Made by a program: the position numbers and the translations under genes. This document shows, piece after piece, positions 10,246 to 19,971 of a DNA stretch of 64,000 nt; position 1 is the first letter of the stretch, and the number at the start of each line of letters is the position of its first letter. The notes beneath the pieces are model-generated. The model was not told the DNA's origin and ran no database searches. It saw only the letters and a list, made by a program, of their open reading frames with translations. The stretch comes from Citrobacter sp. Res13-Sevr-PEB04-36 (GTDB lineage: Bacteria; Pseudomonadota; Gammaproteobacteria; Enterobacterales; Enterobacteriaceae), in the NCBI RefSeq assembly GCF_015672735.1, contig NZ_JADABY010000042.1, forward strand, positions 62,001 through 126,000, given 5' to 3'.

Positions 10246-11118
10246 ATGCTGGCATTCACCTGGGTTGCGCTGCGGTTCATCCATTTTACCTCTTTGATGC
10301 TGGTGTTTGGCTGTGCGCTGTACGGCGCCTGGCTGGCCCCGGTTTCGGTACGACGTTTAATGATGCGCCGTTTTATGCGCCTGCAACGGCACGCCGCGAC
10401 GTGGAGTTTTATCAGCGCGACGCTGATGCTGGCGATTCAGGGGGGATTAATGGGGTCCGGCTGGCAGGACGTTTTCTCCGTTGATATATGGGAGAGTGTC
10501 CTGCAAACCCAGTTTGGCGGCGTATGGCTGTGGCAAATTATCCTCGCCCTGGTCACGCTGGTGGTGACCCTCCTTGTACCGCGCAGCATGTCACGACTGC
10601 TGCTGATGCTGACGATAGCGCAATTTATCTTATTAGCCGGTGTTGGGCATGCGACGCTGCATGACGGCGCAACTCGGGCGGTACAGCAGCTTAACCATGC
10701 CCTGCATCTGGTCTGCGCTGCAGCCTGGTTTGGCGGCTTGTTGCCGGTACTCTATTGTATGAGAATGGCACAAGGCCGCTGGCGACAGCAGGCTATCGCC
10801 ACCATGATGCGCTTTTCACGCTTTGGGCATCTTTTCGTTATGGGGGTGTTACTGACGGGGATAACCAACGTGCTGCTTATCGTCGGGTGGTCTGTTCCCT
10901 GGCATGCGCCCTATGGGCAACTTCTGTTGTTAAAATGTGTGCTGGTCATACTAATGGTGGCGATTGCGCTGGCGAACCGGTATGTTCTCGTACCACGTAT
11001 GCAGCAGGATAACCGCTGCATGACTCTTTATTTTATTTGGATGACTAAGATTGAATGGGGAATAGGGGCCGTTGTGCTGGCAATTGTCAGCTTGTTTGCA
11101 ACCCTGGAACCGTTCTGA
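10246..11118 (+). CDS. yebZ: CopD-family inner-membrane protein YebZ
   Basis: This 290-residue protein has about eight hydrophobic segments (for example [19 protein letters not shown] and [18 protein letters not shown]), as in the CopD copper-uptake family. It starts at ATG 10246, four bases after the yobA stop, so the two are probably translationally coupled. CopC/CopD pairs are proposed to bring copper to the cytoplasm; the E. coli pair has not been shown to confer resistance. yebY follows after 16 bases. Confidence 0.92.
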   Translation: MLAFTWVALRFIHFTSLMLVFGCALYGAWLAPVSVRRLMMRRFMRLQRHAATWSFISATLMLAIQGGLMGSGWQDVFSVDIWESVLQTQFGGVWLWQIILALVTLVVTLLVPRSMSRLLLMLTIAQFILLAGVGHATLHDGATRAVQQLNHALHLVCAAAWFGGLLPVLYCMRMAQGRWRQQAIATMMRFSRFGHLFVMGVLLTGITNVLLIVGWSVPWHAPYGQLLLLKCVLVILMVAIALANRYVLVPRMQQDNRCMTLYFIWMTKIEWGIGAVVLAIVSLFATLEPF

Positions 11119-11134
11119 TGGACTGGCAAAGCGT

Positions 11135-11473
11135 ATGAAAAAATTGATTATCTCGGTGTTACTGCTGGTAAGTTCAGGGGCGGCATTGGCTGCGCCGCAG
11201 GTCATTACCGTCAGCCGGTTTGAGGTTGGCAAAGACAAGTGGGCGTTTAATCGCGAAGAAGTGATGCTGACGTGCCGACCGGGGAATGCGCTGTATGTCA
11301 TCAACCCCAGCACGCTGGTGCAATATCCGCTGAACGATATTGCCAGGCAGCAGGTAGAAAGCGGTAAAACCACCGCTAAACCGATCGACATTATCCAGAT
11401 TGACGACCCAGCAAAACCCGGCGAAAAAATGAGCCTTGCTCCGTTTATTGAACGCGCAGAAAAGCTCTGTTAA
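11135..11473 (+). CDS. yebY: Periplasmic protein YebY (DUF2511)
   Basis: This 112-residue precursor starts [20 protein letters not shown], a clear Sec signal peptide, and contains two cysteines (LTCRPG and the C-terminal KLC) that could pair. I chose ATG 11135 because upstream in-frame codons overlap yebZ and do not resemble the family. It is the third gene of yobA-yebZ-yebY, so a role in periplasmic copper handling is plausible but inferred. A strong hairpin follows at 11503-11541. Confidence 0.92.
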   Translation: MKKLIISVLLLVSSGAALAAPQVITVSRFEVGKDKWAFNREEVMLTCRPGNALYVINPSTLVQYPLNDIARQQVESGKTTAKPIDIIQIDDPAKPGEKMSLAPFIERAEKLC

Positions 11474-11502
11474 TTGTCAGATATAGCTCTCTGATTTCCA
11501 AT

Positions 11503-11541
11503 AAAAAACCGCAACGTTCTGGTAAAAGAACTTGCGGTTTT
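11503..11541. terminator. Bidirectional terminator of yebY and RyeA
   Basis: AAAACCGCAA and GTTCT (left arm, 11505-11520, with one bulged C) pair with AGAAC and TTGCGGTTTT (right arm, 11527-11541). The minus-strand copy is followed by a long T run (11508-11503), suiting it to end RyeA. The plus-strand copy ends yebY. Confidence 0.8.
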
Positions 11542-11616
11542 CGCGTTGTAGCGGGTGACAATCATCCTTTTTTTCAGGCCACTTTGGTCGCGGACTGGAA
11601 AACCTGGCGCTGTCAT

Positions 11617-11623
11617 CTATTCT
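11617..11623 (+). promoter_or_regulatory. -10 element of the sdsR promoter
   Basis: CTATTCT lies seven bases before the predicted SdsR 5' end and resembles the extended -10 preferred by sigma-S (CTATACT). SdsR is among the most strongly sigma-S dependent RNAs in Enterobacteriaceae. Confidence 0.6.
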
Positions 11624-11629
11624 TAAATG

Positions 11630-11732
11630 GCAGGGTAACTTAGCCTGCATTAATGCCAACTTTTAGCGCACGGCTCTCTCCCAAGAGCCATTTCCCTGGA
11701 CCGAATACAGGAATCGTATTCGGTCTCTTTTT
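11630..11732 (+). ncRNA. sdsR: SdsR (RyeB) small RNA
   Basis: The stretch from TTAGCCTGCATTAATGCC (from 11639) through GCGCACGGCTCTCTCCC to the final terminator hairpin matches SdsR as I recall it, nearly base for base. Only the first ten or so bases differ. GACCGAATAC (from 11698) pairs with GTATTCGGTC (to 11725), followed by T5. The length of about 103 nt equals the E. coli RNA. SdsR is an Hfq-dependent stationary-phase regulator that represses targets such as porins and mutS. It sits between yebY and pphA, its conserved place. Confidence 0.93.
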
Positions 11733-11886
11733 ATCTGGCGAATACGATGCCGTCCAAGGCAAAACACTGCGTGTCGCATGCTGTATTCTTCCCAAACCAT
11801 ACCATACTCCGCCCCTCAATCGTCCAGGCTTTTTTACTGCTATTGTTAAATTTTTATAAGGGTGATTTTTGTATACAGGAGGTCAA

Positions 11887-12528
11887 ATGAGACACTCTGC
11901 CCCTGTCTACCAGAGAATAGAAGGTACACGTTGGCGCCACGTCTGGGTGGTGGGGGATCTCCACGGCTGTTTTTCCATGTTGATGGCTAAATTGCGCCAG
12001 TGCCGTTTTGATCCGTGGCAGGATCTGCTGGTTTCTGTCGGTGATGTGATTGACCGTGGGCCAGACAGTCTGCGCTGTCTGGCGCTATTACGCACAAAAT
12101 GGATGGTGGCGGTCAGGGGGAATCATGAACAGATGGCGCTGGATGCCCTGAAAACGGGCGAAAAGTTGCTGTGGCAGATGAACGGAGGAGAATGGTTTAC
12201 CCATGCCGTGCAACCGGCAGCGGAGTATGCGCTTGAGGTGTGTCAGCAATTACCCTGGATTGTGGAACTGCGCTGCCAGAATGGCGTACACGTTATCGCC
12301 CATGCTGATTACCCGGATGATGAATATCAATGGCAGAAGAATGTCGATTTACAACGGGTATTGTGGGATCGCTCACGGTTGATAAACAAAAATGGCGGAA
12401 TTGGTGGCGCGGACCATTTCTGGTTTGGTCACACGCCGCTGCGCCATCGTCTGGACGTTGATAACCTGCACTATATTGATACCGGCGCGGTATTCGGCGG
12501 CGAGCTTACGCTGGTGCAATTACAATAA
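11887..12528 (+). CDS. pphA: Serine/threonine protein phosphatase 1 (PphA/PrpA)
   Basis: This 213-residue metallophosphoesterase shows the PPP-family signatures GDLHG (23-27), GDVIDRGPDS and RGNHEQM, followed by HADYPDD and HTPLRHR, which supply the two-metal site. ATG 11887 follows AGGAGG directly and is preferred to an in-frame start at 11869. In E. coli PphA dephosphorylates phosphoproteins and is linked to misfolded-protein signalling upstream of CpxR and HtrA. The N-terminus (MRHSAPVYQRIEG) is a little more diverged than the core. No terminator was seen directly after it; yebW converges on it with almost no gap. Confidence 0.95.
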   Translation: MRHSAPVYQRIEGTRWRHVWVVGDLHGCFSMLMAKLRQCRFDPWQDLLVSVGDVIDRGPDSLRCLALLRTKWMVAVRGNHEQMALDALKTGEKLLWQMNGGEWFTHAVQPAAEYALEVCQQLPWIVELRCQNGVHVIAHADYPDDEYQWQKNVDLQRVLWDRSRLINKNGGIGGADHFWFGHTPLRHRLDVDNLHYIDTGAVFGGELTLVQLQ

Positions 12529-12720
12529 TCAAAAATCGCTATATTCCTGGGCAGGTCGCCAGAAGCTGTCGATGTAGCCATCCGCCGGTAAGCATCCGCC
12601 ATTACGAATACGCTGATCGTCCATCGAAATAAGACACTGCTGTTCCGTATTGTAGATATCGACCACGATATCTTCACAACCGCCATCCAGGTAGCAAACA
12701 AAAAGAACCAGCGTGAACAT
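12529..12720 (-). CDS. yebW: Small protein YebW
   Basis: This 63-residue protein starts MFTLVLFVCYLDGGCED and ends FWRPAQEYSDF, matching YebW in length and at most positions. It is rich in cysteine and acidic residues with a short hydrophobic N-terminus. Function unknown. In E. coli it lies between pphA and yebV, as here. Its stop is adjacent to the pphA stop (12526-12528). The start at 12720 has only a weak G-rich ribosome site. Confidence 0.85.
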   Translation of the reverse strand: MFTLVLFVCYLDGGCEDIVVDIYNTEQQCLISMDDQRIRNGGCLPADGYIDSFWRPAQEYSDF

Positions 12721-12792
12721 TCCATCCCCAAATTGTACTGCCGTACCGATAGTGTAGAAGAGGTTACTACGCGGGGGAATGAAGGCATAAAT

Positions 12793-12819
12793 AACCCGTC
12801 TGGCGACGGGTTCTTTTTG
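12793..12819 (+). terminator. Terminator between yebW and yebV, read on the plus strand
   Basis: AACCCGTC (12793-12800), TGGC loop, GACGGGTT (12805-12812), then CTTTTT. The T run is on the plus strand, opposite to both flanking genes, so it fits pphA read-through. On the minus strand the hairpin follows yebV but has only a short AT-rich tail. Confidence 0.65.
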
Positions 12820-12821
12820 AA

Positions 12822-13058
12822 TCAGGCAAAACGCATGATCCAGGCATCTGACTTACGATCGTAGTGCTCGCGGAATAGAACAGAATGTTCGCCATTAAGG
12901 AGGGCCGGGACGCTGGTATCGGCATCCCAGGCGTCCAGTTGCATACATAAATCCGGATCGGATTTACACGGAATGGTTAACGTTCGGTCTCCCGGCGATT
13001 CGCCATGTAACTCGGCGTCGTCGATTTCAAAAGCGCCAATGCGCACACTGGTTTTCAT
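12822..13058 (-). CDS. yebV: Small protein YebV
   Basis: This 78-residue protein starts MKTSVRIGAFEIDDAELHG and matches YebV throughout, ending DAWIMRFA. ATG 13058 is chosen by homology; an ATG one codon upstream is also possible. It is acidic and soluble, with two cysteines (IPCKSD and LCMQ). Function unknown; E. coli yebV has been reported as stress-induced. It lies between rsmF and yebW on the same strand. Confidence 0.88.
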   Translation of the reverse strand: MKTSVRIGAFEIDDAELHGESPGDRTLTIPCKSDPDLCMQLDAWDADTSVPALLNGEHSVLFREHYDRKSDAWIMRFA

Positions 13059-13158
13059 CATCGTGCTCTCCGTCAATTTGCTGGTTGTGGTACGACCAGT
13101 TAGGCCGTCCATTTTTCAGCGTAGTCAACGTGAGCAAAAGCGCCAGTAAAAACGTGCG

Positions 13159-14580
13159 TTATCCTGTAAAGAGTTTGCCATCCCGCACAAGATCGCGTGG
13201 ATAGCTGTTCTTCAACCGTGAACCGATCCTTTTTGCCAGCCCAATTGGCAGGTGTTGGAAGGTGACCAGAACGTCGTCAGTGGTTGGAGCGGTCTGCGGG
13301 TATACATCTCTGCCGCGATACCACTCTTCGGCTTCCTCAAGGGTCAGTTCGAACGCATTGCGGTGATGTAGGTCGGCGAGAGCGATGACGGCCTCATGTT
13401 GCCAGCGATACCCTTTATTGTGGGTTTCGGCGAGCTTAATCCCGAGGCGGGAAAACCGCACTTTACCAATCAGTGATTCGATCTCAACCGGGAACAACCA
13501 GATTTCTTTATCACGCTGCCAGAGGCGCATATTGTCTTCCCATTGTAATCCGCTGGCGTTAGCCGCCGCGGTAACCTGTGCAGTTTCACGACCTTTCAAT
13601 GGGCTGAACGGGAAATTGCCGACCTTATATTTGGGGGCCGGCAGAGGAGGGATACTGGCCGTTTTTCGCAAACGGGCGACGAAGAATCCTTCGCAGTCGT
13701 AAATTTGCGGGAAGACATGCAGAAAACCTTCTGGCGTCAACGCGCGTTCGGCTTCCGGGAATAAATCGCCCAATGGGAGAAACTCCACGGCGTCCGGATA
13801 GGTTTCTAGCAGCCACTGCATGACGCGTTCATTTTCATCACGGTTCAACGTGCAGGTGGAATACACCAGCGTGCCGCCAGGGCGTAAGGCATGAAACGCG
13901 CTGTCGAGCAGTTCGCGTTGGGTGGCTGCAATTGCAAGATTACTGTCGACGGACCAGTTTTTCAGCGCATCGGGATCTTTACGCACCACGCCTTCACCGG
14001 AACACGGAGCATCCAGCAGGATGGCATCGAAAGACTCTGGCAGTGCAGCACCAAACACGCGTCCGTCAAAGTGGGTGAGGGCAACGTTAGCGATCCCGCA
14101 GCGACTGATATTGGCATGCAGTACTTTGACGCGACTGGCGGAAAATTCATTGGCCAGAATTGCGCCTTTGTTCTTCATTTTTGCAGCGATTTGCGTGGTT
14201 TTCGAGCCCGGTGCAGCGGCGACGTCCATCACGCGATCTGGGGTATTCCCTTCGGCAAACAGCGCGGCAACCGGCAGCATTGAGCTGGCTTCCTGAATAT
14301 AAAACAGTCCACTTAAATGCTCAGCGGTGCTGCCCAGCGGGACTGACTCCTCGTCGTTGCGTTCGATCCAGAAACCTTCCTCGCACCAGGGGATCGGCGT
14401 GAGCGACCAGCCGTAAGGTGCCGTTAAATCGAGGAAATCGACAACGGAGATTTTCAGGGTATTAACGCGAATGCTGCGTCGTAACGGACGCTGGCAGGCG
14501 GCGAGAAATTCATCGAAAGAGAGCGTGGAAGGCATTGCTTCCCGCATTTGAGTCAGAAAGGCGTCAGGAAAATAAGCCAC
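13159..14580 (-). CDS. rsmF: 16S rRNA m5C1407 methyltransferase RsmF
   Basis: This cytoplasmic enzyme uses S-adenosylmethionine to methylate C1407 of 16S rRNA. Motifs include [15 protein letters not shown] for SAM binding, [15 protein letters not shown] with a conserved Cys, and [13 protein letters not shown] with the catalytic Cys, typical of the NOL1/NOP2/sun family. A C-terminal PUA-like region follows. No suitable ATG exists: homology to MAQHTVYFPDAF points to the GTG at 14580 (then [10 protein letters not shown]), giving 473 residues against 479 in E. coli. The ribosome site is weak and a T8 tract lies 13 bases upstream. Confidence 0.93.
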   Translation of the reverse strand: MAYFPDAFLTQMREAMPSTLSFDEFLAACQRPLRRSIRVNTLKISVVDFLDLTAPYGWSLTPIPWCEEGFWIERNDEESVPLGSTAEHLSGLFYIQEASSMLPVAALFAEGNTPDRVMDVAAAPGSKTTQIAAKMKNKGAILANEFSASRVKVLHANISRCGIANVALTHFDGRVFGAALPESFDAILLDAPCSGEGVVRKDPDALKNWSVDSNLAIAATQRELLDSAFHALRPGGTLVYSTCTLNRDENERVMQWLLETYPDAVEFLPLGDLFPEAERALTPEGFLHVFPQIYDCEGFFVARLRKTASIPPLPAPKYKVGNFPFSPLKGRETAQVTAAANASGLQWEDNMRLWQRDKEIWLFPVEIESLIGKVRFSRLGIKLAETHNKGYRWQHEAVIALADLHHRNAFELTLEEAEEWYRGRDVYPQTAPTTDDVLVTFQHLPIGLAKRIGSRLKNSYPRDLVRDGKLFTG

Positions 14581-14593
14581 TTGGTCGCACCGG

Positions 14594-14619
14594 AAAAAAA
14601 ACAGGCGCGCAGTGTAGCA
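14594..14619 (-). promoter_or_regulatory. Probable rsmF promoter and U-rich leader
   Basis: On the minus strand TG-C-TACACT (14619 down to 14611) is an extended -10 element. Transcription from about 14605 would give a leader of roughly 25 nt that starts near a run of eight U residues (14601 down to 14594) and ends at the GTG start. No convincing -35 was needed or seen. Confidence 0.5.
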
Positions 14620-14624
14620 TATTT

Positions 14625-14648
14625 GCTCCGGCGCGAGTACGCCGGAGC
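14625..14648. terminator. GC-rich hairpin between letB and rsmF
   Basis: GCTCCGGCG (14625-14633) and CGCCGGAGC (14640-14648) form a perfect nine-base stem with a six-base loop. It lies eight bases after the letB stop. On the minus strand it is followed by AAATATG rather than a T run, so it may block exonucleases or attenuate rather than fully terminate. Confidence 0.5.
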
Positions 14649-14656
14649 AGGAGGTA

Positions 14657-17290
14657 TCAACGTGGCAGGGCTGTTCCCCATTCACGCCACTCTTTTGGTT
14701 CGCTTTCCAGCAACAGGAAGTGTTTTCCGGCCTGCGCTTTTGGTGCCAGTGGTGTACCCGGTGGGGTGGCGAAGGCAATACCGCCGCGAATGAACTGATT
14801 AAAGGTCCCGGTTTTCACCACGCCGCCAGTCAGGCCGAAGTCGAGGTTGTACCCGGATGCAAGCCAGAACACGGAGTTGTTACGCACCAGGTGCTGATAG
14901 CGCTGGCTGATGCGCATGGCAATCATCACGCGGTCAGAAAGTGAACCCAGCGTCAGCCCGGTGACGGTACCCACCTCAATACCTCTGAACAGAACCGGGG
15001 TGCCGATATTCAGAGAACCGGCTTCCGGCGCCTCGACCACGATGCTCAGGCCATCAAGATAACGTGAGTCGGTAATGGTGGCTTCCTGTAGCTCAAAATC
15101 ACGGCGTGGATTCCCGCGACCTGGCTCTACGTTTATATAAGGCTGTAAGATGGTATCCAGATGCTCTACGCCAGCCGCAGAGATTTGCGGGGTAATGACC
15201 GAGAAGCGTGTTCCGCTGCGTGCAAAGGTCTGGACATATTCCGGGTACAGTACCGCTTTCGCCTGCACTTCATTGCGTGCGGTGATGAGCTCCAGGGTTT
15301 GGATCTGGCCGATATCAATGCCCAGATAGCGAATTGGCATGCCAGCCGCGAGCTTACCGGCGTCAAAGGCGTGCAGGGTAATTTGGCCGCCTACCGCACG
15401 AGCGGCGGTTTCTGATGCGTACAGAATCTGCTTATCACCTTTGCGCTGGCTGGCGCTGGCCCCACTCAGGTTGTCGAAGCTAATTGCACCTTTTAACGCG
15501 CGTGACAGCGGAGAAGCCTGTACTGTCAGGCCGCTACCGTTAAGCTGAACTTTTGCGCCGCCTTCAGCCCAGAACACGCTGTTGTTGGTCAACAAGTTGC
15601 GATATTCCGGCTTAATGTGCAAATCGATATCAAACGCATCAGCACGGGGGCGAACGCTAATCACTTCACCCACTTCGAATTTACGGTACAGCACTACCGA
15701 ACCGGCCTGCACGTCGGGCAACGTTTCGGCGCGCAGGCTGAGCGTGGTGGTGGGCAGATCGCTCAGACTGTTTTCAATCGCTTTCTCCAGGTTGGCATAC
15801 AGCGGATAACTGGTTTTCATTTCACCTTTGGTGCCGGGTAAAATACGAATACCGCCGCTAATCCATTCGCTGGCGCTGGCCCCTAAGAACTCAACGCCGT
15901 CAATGCCCACTTTGACGTCAACCCGACTGTTAACCACAAATTTACTGTCACCCTGTACCAGGTCGCGATGCTGGGGTTCGATAGCGACGGTAAAGGAGAC
16001 GCCTTTACTGGATAGCGTACGTTCAATTACTTGTCCAACCTGGACGCCGTGCAGGATCAGCGGTTGACCCGCCTCAATGCCGTAGCTTTCTGGCGCGGTC
16101 AGGGTGAGCGTCATCACGCCCGGATCGTGAAGTAAGGATTTTTCACCAGGAACCACCACAAACTGGCTGCGTGGTTCGCCCTCGCCGGGGACCAGTTCAA
16201 AGGTTTTACCGGTTAACAGCGAACTCAGGTTTGCATCGCTCAACGACAATTTGGGACTGTGTAGTTCAATGCGTGTGTTGTCTCGCAGTAACGAGACAAC
16301 GCTCGGGTCTACCGTCATTTCTCCAGTGACTTTACCACCAGGGAGCAGTTCCAGTTTCGTCAGTTCGCCGACTTCTAAACCCTGGTACATCAGGGATGTC
16401 GAGCCCGCTTTTAGACCATCTCCACTTGGAAGTTCCAGCTTGACGATCACGCCGCGCTGGCTGTGGGCGAGGTCCTGATACAGACCAAACGTGTCATCAG
16501 CGGCAGCCGGTTGTGAATCTTCCGGCGAATCAAAGGCGATAGCGCCATTGACCAGTGCGGCCAGACTTTCCAGTTTGACCTTCGCCCCGCTGAGGCTGAT
16601 ATCCGCATTGACCCCGGATACGTTCCAGAAACGGCTACCTTTTTTGACCAGGTTAGTAAATCGGCGCTCAATCAGCACATCAATGGTCACGCCCTGATTG
16701 TTGGGGTTAATGGTGTAGTCATATACCCGGCCTACCGGTATTTTGCGGAAATAAACCAGCGAACCGCTGTTCAGGGAACCAAGGTCCGGCGCATGAAGAT
16801 GTAGCATTAAATCGCCGTTATTCAGGCGATACTTTGGCTGTGTATCAAGGGCAACGAAATGATCGTTCGGTTCGCCGGTTCCCGGCATCATCCCGATATA
16901 GTTCCCGCCGACCAGCGCATCAAGCCCGGAGACTCCCGCCAGCGACGCTTTTGGTGTCACCAGCCAGAACTGCGTATCTTTACGCAAGGCATCTTTCATG
17001 CTGGCTTTGATGCTGACGCGAACTTCAATTTTGCGCAGATTTTTGCTGAGACTAATATCCTGCACCGTGCCAACTTCGACACCCTGATAGCGAACGGGCG
17101 TCCGGCCCGGCACAATGCCATCCGCAGACATAAAGTCGATGGTGACAGTGTTGCCACGATCTTCATAGCTTCCCCAGATCAGCCAGCCGGCGATCATTAA
17201 GGCAATGATCGGCAGCAGCCAGAACGGAGAAATGCGGCGTTTTGTTTTAATCTGCGCTTCAGTCTGCGAAGCGGGCGTTTCCTGACTCAT
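14657..17290 (-). CDS. letB: Seven-MCE-domain lipid transport protein LetB (YebT)
   Basis: At 877 residues this equals E. coli LetB. One N-terminal membrane anchor ([19 protein letters not shown], about 24-42) is followed by seven tandem MCE domains. Each starts with a variant of the pattern G-hydrophobic-G-x-VxYxGxxVG, for example [32 protein letters not shown] and [15 protein letters not shown]. LetB forms a stacked hexameric tube across the periplasm that carries lipids between membranes. ATG 17290 is chosen by homology. Its start overlaps the end of letA by 32 bases, so the pair is translationally coupled. Confidence 0.97.
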   Translation of the reverse strand: MSQETPASQTEAQIKTKRRISPFWLLPIIALMIAGWLIWGSYEDRGNTVTIDFMSADGIVPGRTPVRYQGVEVGTVQDISLSKNLRKIEVRVSIKASMKDALRKDTQFWLVTPKASLAGVSGLDALVGGNYIGMMPGTGEPNDHFVALDTQPKYRLNNGDLMLHLHAPDLGSLNSGSLVYFRKIPVGRVYDYTINPNNQGVTIDVLIERRFTNLVKKGSRFWNVSGVNADISLSGAKVKLESLAALVNGAIAFDSPEDSQPAAADDTFGLYQDLAHSQRGVIVKLELPSGDGLKAGSTSLMYQGLEVGELTKLELLPGGKVTGEMTVDPSVVSLLRDNTRIELHSPKLSLSDANLSSLLTGKTFELVPGEGEPRSQFVVVPGEKSLLHDPGVMTLTLTAPESYGIEAGQPLILHGVQVGQVIERTLSSKGVSFTVAIEPQHRDLVQGDSKFVVNSRVDVKVGIDGVEFLGASASEWISGGIRILPGTKGEMKTSYPLYANLEKAIENSLSDLPTTTLSLRAETLPDVQAGSVVLYRKFEVGEVISVRPRADAFDIDLHIKPEYRNLLTNNSVFWAEGGAKVQLNGSGLTVQASPLSRALKGAISFDNLSGASASQRKGDKQILYASETAARAVGGQITLHAFDAGKLAAGMPIRYLGIDIGQIQTLELITARNEVQAKAVLYPEYVQTFARSGTRFSVITPQISAAGVEHLDTILQPYINVEPGRGNPRRDFELQEATITDSRYLDGLSIVVEAPEAGSLNIGTPVLFRGIEVGTVTGLTLGSLSDRVMIAMRISQRYQHLVRNNSVFWLASGYNLDFGLTGGVVKTGTFNQFIRGGIAFATPPGTPLAPKAQAGKHFLLLESEPKEWREWGTALPR

Positions 17291-18542
17291 GTGCATCCCA
17301 AAGTAAGCGACTGTCCAGCCATTCCACAGCAAGAATAGTCAAAATTACCGCTGCGCCGAAATAAAACGCAGCCGGTCCCATAGTAAAAGCCAGTATCTGG
17401 TCGCGATTAATCAGCGACATGGTTAAGGCAATAACAAACAGATCCAACATCGACCAACGGCCGATCCACGTCACTATTCGCAGCAGCAGAATACGCGTAC
17501 GTAATCCCTGTTCACATTTAAAATGGATGCTAATCAATAGGGTAAGCATCACAATCACTTTGGTGAAAGGCACCAGAATACTGGCGATAAAGACGATTGC
17601 TGCGACGCCAACATTGCTGTTTGCCAGCGACATAATACCGGACAGGATCGTGTCTTCCTGCCGGGAGCCGTTAACGTAAATAACCGAGATAGGCAGCAGA
17701 TTAGCAGGCAGTAGCAGGACAATCGAGGCCAGCAGCGCGGCCCAGCACTTTTGTATGCTTTGATTCCTGCGCCAGCGCAATGGAATATGACAACGTGGGC
17801 AGCGACTGCGGGTGTCCGGATAGCCCGTAAAATGGCAGCCGAGGCATACGCGAAGTTGCTCATCGGGGCGCCGTGCGGGTCTTTGCGGATAAAAACGGTC
17901 CCACAATTGTTCTACATTGAGGTGCGACAGCGTCAGAATGCTGAGGATCACCAGAGCAAGAAAAGCATACAGCCCCACGCCCGGCAGCAGAAAAGCGTAG
18001 TCCTGTACTTTAATCGACGCGACGCCAATACCCACCAGGTAAATATCAAGCATGACCCATTCCTTGAGCCTTTCCAGCATCAGCAGGACCGGGCGCAGAT
18101 TCATACCGAGAATGTTACCCAACCACAGATAAGCAATTGAGGAAACGAGTATTATCGGCGCGCCCATCACGCAAAATAGCACGAAGGAGGCGGTGAGTGG
18201 ATCGCCCTGCCGGGTCATCTGCCAGATGCCCTGAACCACATTGGCATCGATACGAATACCTAATAAATAGATATGTAACAGCGGCTCTCCCCAGGCGAAA
18301 GGCATCAGCAGCAGCATGGTGAAAGCCATTGCTGCCAGGCGTGTTAACGACCAGTCGCGCCCATCACGGATTTTTGCCTGACAGCGGGGACAGTATGCAC
18401 TTTGGTGCGAACGCATCTTTGGCAAGCTAAATAGCATGTCGCATTCGGGGCAACGCTGGTAGTGCGCGCGGGGAAGCGCCTCACCGACGGACCTGATCGC
18501 TATTTTTTTGAAGGGCTTGATGCGTGGAGTATTCAGGGCCAT
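17259..18542 (-). CDS. letA: Inner-membrane lipid transport partner LetA (YebS)
   Basis: This 427-residue PqiA-family membrane protein is the partner of LetB. Two zinc-ribbon-like units are visible: Cys31, Cys34, Cys51 and Cys54 (CPEC...CPRC) and a second set near 230 (CLGC...CPRC). Each precedes a block of about four transmembrane helices, giving the duplicated PqiA layout. It probably loads or receives lipids at the base of the LetB tube. Overlap with letB and shared orientation show an operon. Its upstream gap to msrC (18543-18671) is divergent and AT-rich. Confidence 0.96.
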   Translation of the reverse strand: MALNTPRIKPFKKIAIRSVGEALPRAHYQRCPECDMLFSLPKMRSHQSAYCPRCQAKIRDGRDWSLTRLAAMAFTMLLLMPFAWGEPLLHIYLLGIRIDANVVQGIWQMTRQGDPLTASFVLFCVMGAPIILVSSIAYLWLGNILGMNLRPVLLMLERLKEWVMLDIYLVGIGVASIKVQDYAFLLPGVGLYAFLALVILSILTLSHLNVEQLWDRFYPQRPARRPDEQLRVCLGCHFTGYPDTRSRCPRCHIPLRWRRNQSIQKCWAALLASIVLLLPANLLPISVIYVNGSRQEDTILSGIMSLANSNVGVAAIVFIASILVPFTKVIVMLTLLISIHFKCEQGLRTRILLLRIVTWIGRWSMLDLFVIALTMSLINRDQILAFTMGPAAFYFGAAVILTILAVEWLDSRLLWDAHESGNARFAD

Positions 18543-18671
18543 GTATCGCGGATCAAAGTGTTAGAGTGATGTTATCTTAACTCATGACGGGAATGATCTT
18601 GAGCATTAACGCATTTAATGTTTATTTTAGTAGGCTGCAGTTTTTAAGTAAGACAACTAAGTGATTATATA

Positions 18672-19169
18672 ATGAACAAAATAGAGCTATACACGGATCT
18701 GAACCGTGATTTTCGCGCATTGATGGCAGGCGAAACCAGTTTTCTGGCAACGTTGGCAAATACCAGCGCCTTGCTGTACGACCGTCTTTCAGAAGTGAAC
18801 TGGGCTGGTTTTTATCTGCTCGAAAACGATACGCTAGTGCTCGGTCCCTTCCAGGGAAAGATCGCCTGTGTGCGCATCCCTGTTGGGCGTGGCGTGTGTG
18901 GTACGGCGGTGGCGCAGAACCAGGTTCAGCGCATTGAAGACGTTCATGCCTTTGACGGGCACATTGCTTGCGATGCCGCCAGCAATGCTGAAATCGTCCT
19001 GCCGATAATGGTCGACAATCAGATAATCGGCGTGCTGGATATTGATAGCACAGCGTTTGGCCGTTTTACTGAAGAGGATGAGCAGGGGCTGCGTACGCTT
19101 GTGGCACAGCTCGAAACCGTGCTTGTAATGACGGATTACAAAAAATTCTTTGCGACCGTCGCAGGATAA
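18672..19169 (+). CDS. msrC: Free methionine-(R)-sulfoxide reductase
   Basis: This 165-residue GAF-domain enzyme reduces free methionine-R-sulfoxide in the cytoplasm. The three catalytic cysteines are Cys66 (KIACVRI), Cys76 (GRGVCGTA) and Cys100 (HIACDAA), with the family spacing of 10 and 24 residues. Length and N-terminus (MNKIELYTDLNRDFRAL) match E. coli fRMsr. Divergent from letA and followed by proQ after 96 bases. Confidence 0.96.
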   Translation: MNKIELYTDLNRDFRALMAGETSFLATLANTSALLYDRLSEVNWAGFYLLENDTLVLGPFQGKIACVRIPVGRGVCGTAVAQNQVQRIEDVHAFDGHIACDAASNAEIVLPIMVDNQIIGVLDIDSTAFGRFTEEDEQGLRTLVAQLETVLVMTDYKKFFATVAG

Positions 19170-19265
19170 TCAACGGATAACGTAGCAATTACTGATGACG
19201 TCATTATAATGACGCCTGTTCATGCCTGCGCTTGTTGGCTACGTCCGTTGTAATCAGGAAATTTC

Positions 19266-19952
19266 ATGGAAAATCAACCTAAGTTGAATAGCAGTAAAGA
19301 AGTTATCGCGTTTCTGGCCGAACGCTTCCCACAGTGTTTTAGTGCGGAAGGCGAAGCGCGCCCGCTGAAAATTGGCATTTTTCAGGATCTGGTAGAGCGT
19401 GTTGAGGGTGAAATGAACCTCAGCAAGACACAGCTTCGTTCTGCCTTACGTCTCTACACTTCAAGCTGGCGCTATCTGTATGGCGTTAAGCTGGGCGCAA
19501 CGCGTGTCGATCTCGACGGCAACCCATGTGGTGAGCTGGATGAGCAGCACGTCGAACATGCGCGCAAACAGCTTGAAGAAGCAAAAGCCCGCGTTCAGGC
19601 GCAACGTGCCGAGCAACAGGCTAAAAAACGCGAAGCGGCAGCTGCTGCTGGTGAAAAAGACGGCGCCCCGCGTCGCGAGCGTAAGCCGCGTCCTGCTCCG
19701 CGTCGTAAAGAAGGCGCAGAGCGTAAACCTCGCGCTGAAAAACCGGCCGCTCAAGCACCGCGTGCTCCTCGCGAAGAACAGCATACTCCAGTGTCTGATA
19801 TTTCAGTACTGAAGGTAGGGCAGTCCTTAAAGGTGAAAGCAGGTAATAATGCGATGGATGCCACCGTATTAGAAATCACCAAAGATGGTGTCCGTGTACA
19901 GCTGAATTCGGGTATGTCTTTGATTGTACGCGCAGAACACTTGGTGTTCTGA
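19266..19952 (+). CDS. proQ: RNA chaperone ProQ
   Basis: This 228-residue protein has the FinO/ProQ RNA-binding domain at about 1-120 ([36 protein letters not shown]). A basic, Ala/Arg/Pro/Lys-rich linker covers about 120-175 and a Tudor-like C-terminal domain ends in [11 protein letters not shown]. ProQ binds structured small RNAs and mRNA 3' ends and is needed for full ProP activity. The stop is 19 bases before the prc start, consistent with the known proQ-prc unit. The linker is four residues shorter than in E. coli. Confidence 0.97.
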   Translation: MENQPKLNSSKEVIAFLAERFPQCFSAEGEARPLKIGIFQDLVERVEGEMNLSKTQLRSALRLYTSSWRYLYGVKLGATRVDLDGNPCGELDEQHVEHARKQLEEAKARVQAQRAEQQAKKREAAAAAGEKDGAPRRERKPRPAPRRKEGAERKPRAEKPAAQAPRAPREEQHTPVSDISVLKVGQSLKVKAGNNAMDATVLEITKDGVRVQLNSGMSLIVRAEHLVF

Positions 19953-19971
19953 AACGGAGGCCTGGCCTGGC

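Larger units (their letters stand above)
11503..11765 (-). ncRNA. ryeA: RyeA (SraC) small RNA, antisense to SdsR
   Basis: In E. coli RyeA is a roughly 250-275 nt transcript that runs opposite to, and fully over, SdsR between pphA and yebY. The same arrangement is available here, with a minus-strand terminator ending near 11503. The left end is set by that terminator; the right end is an estimate, because I could not identify the promoter. RyeA and SdsR are known to act against each other by base pairing and RNase III cleavage. Confidence 0.6.

Noticed and set aside
13159-14778. 539-codon version of RsmF starting at 14778
   Set aside because: The first 66 codons overlap the end of letB, cross the GC-rich hairpin and show no similarity to RsmF; the GTG at 14580 restores the family N-terminus.
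19461-19784. 107-codon frame on the minus strand inside proQ
   Set aside because: It is produced by the biased Ala/Arg/Lys codons of the ProQ linker and has no ribosome site or family.
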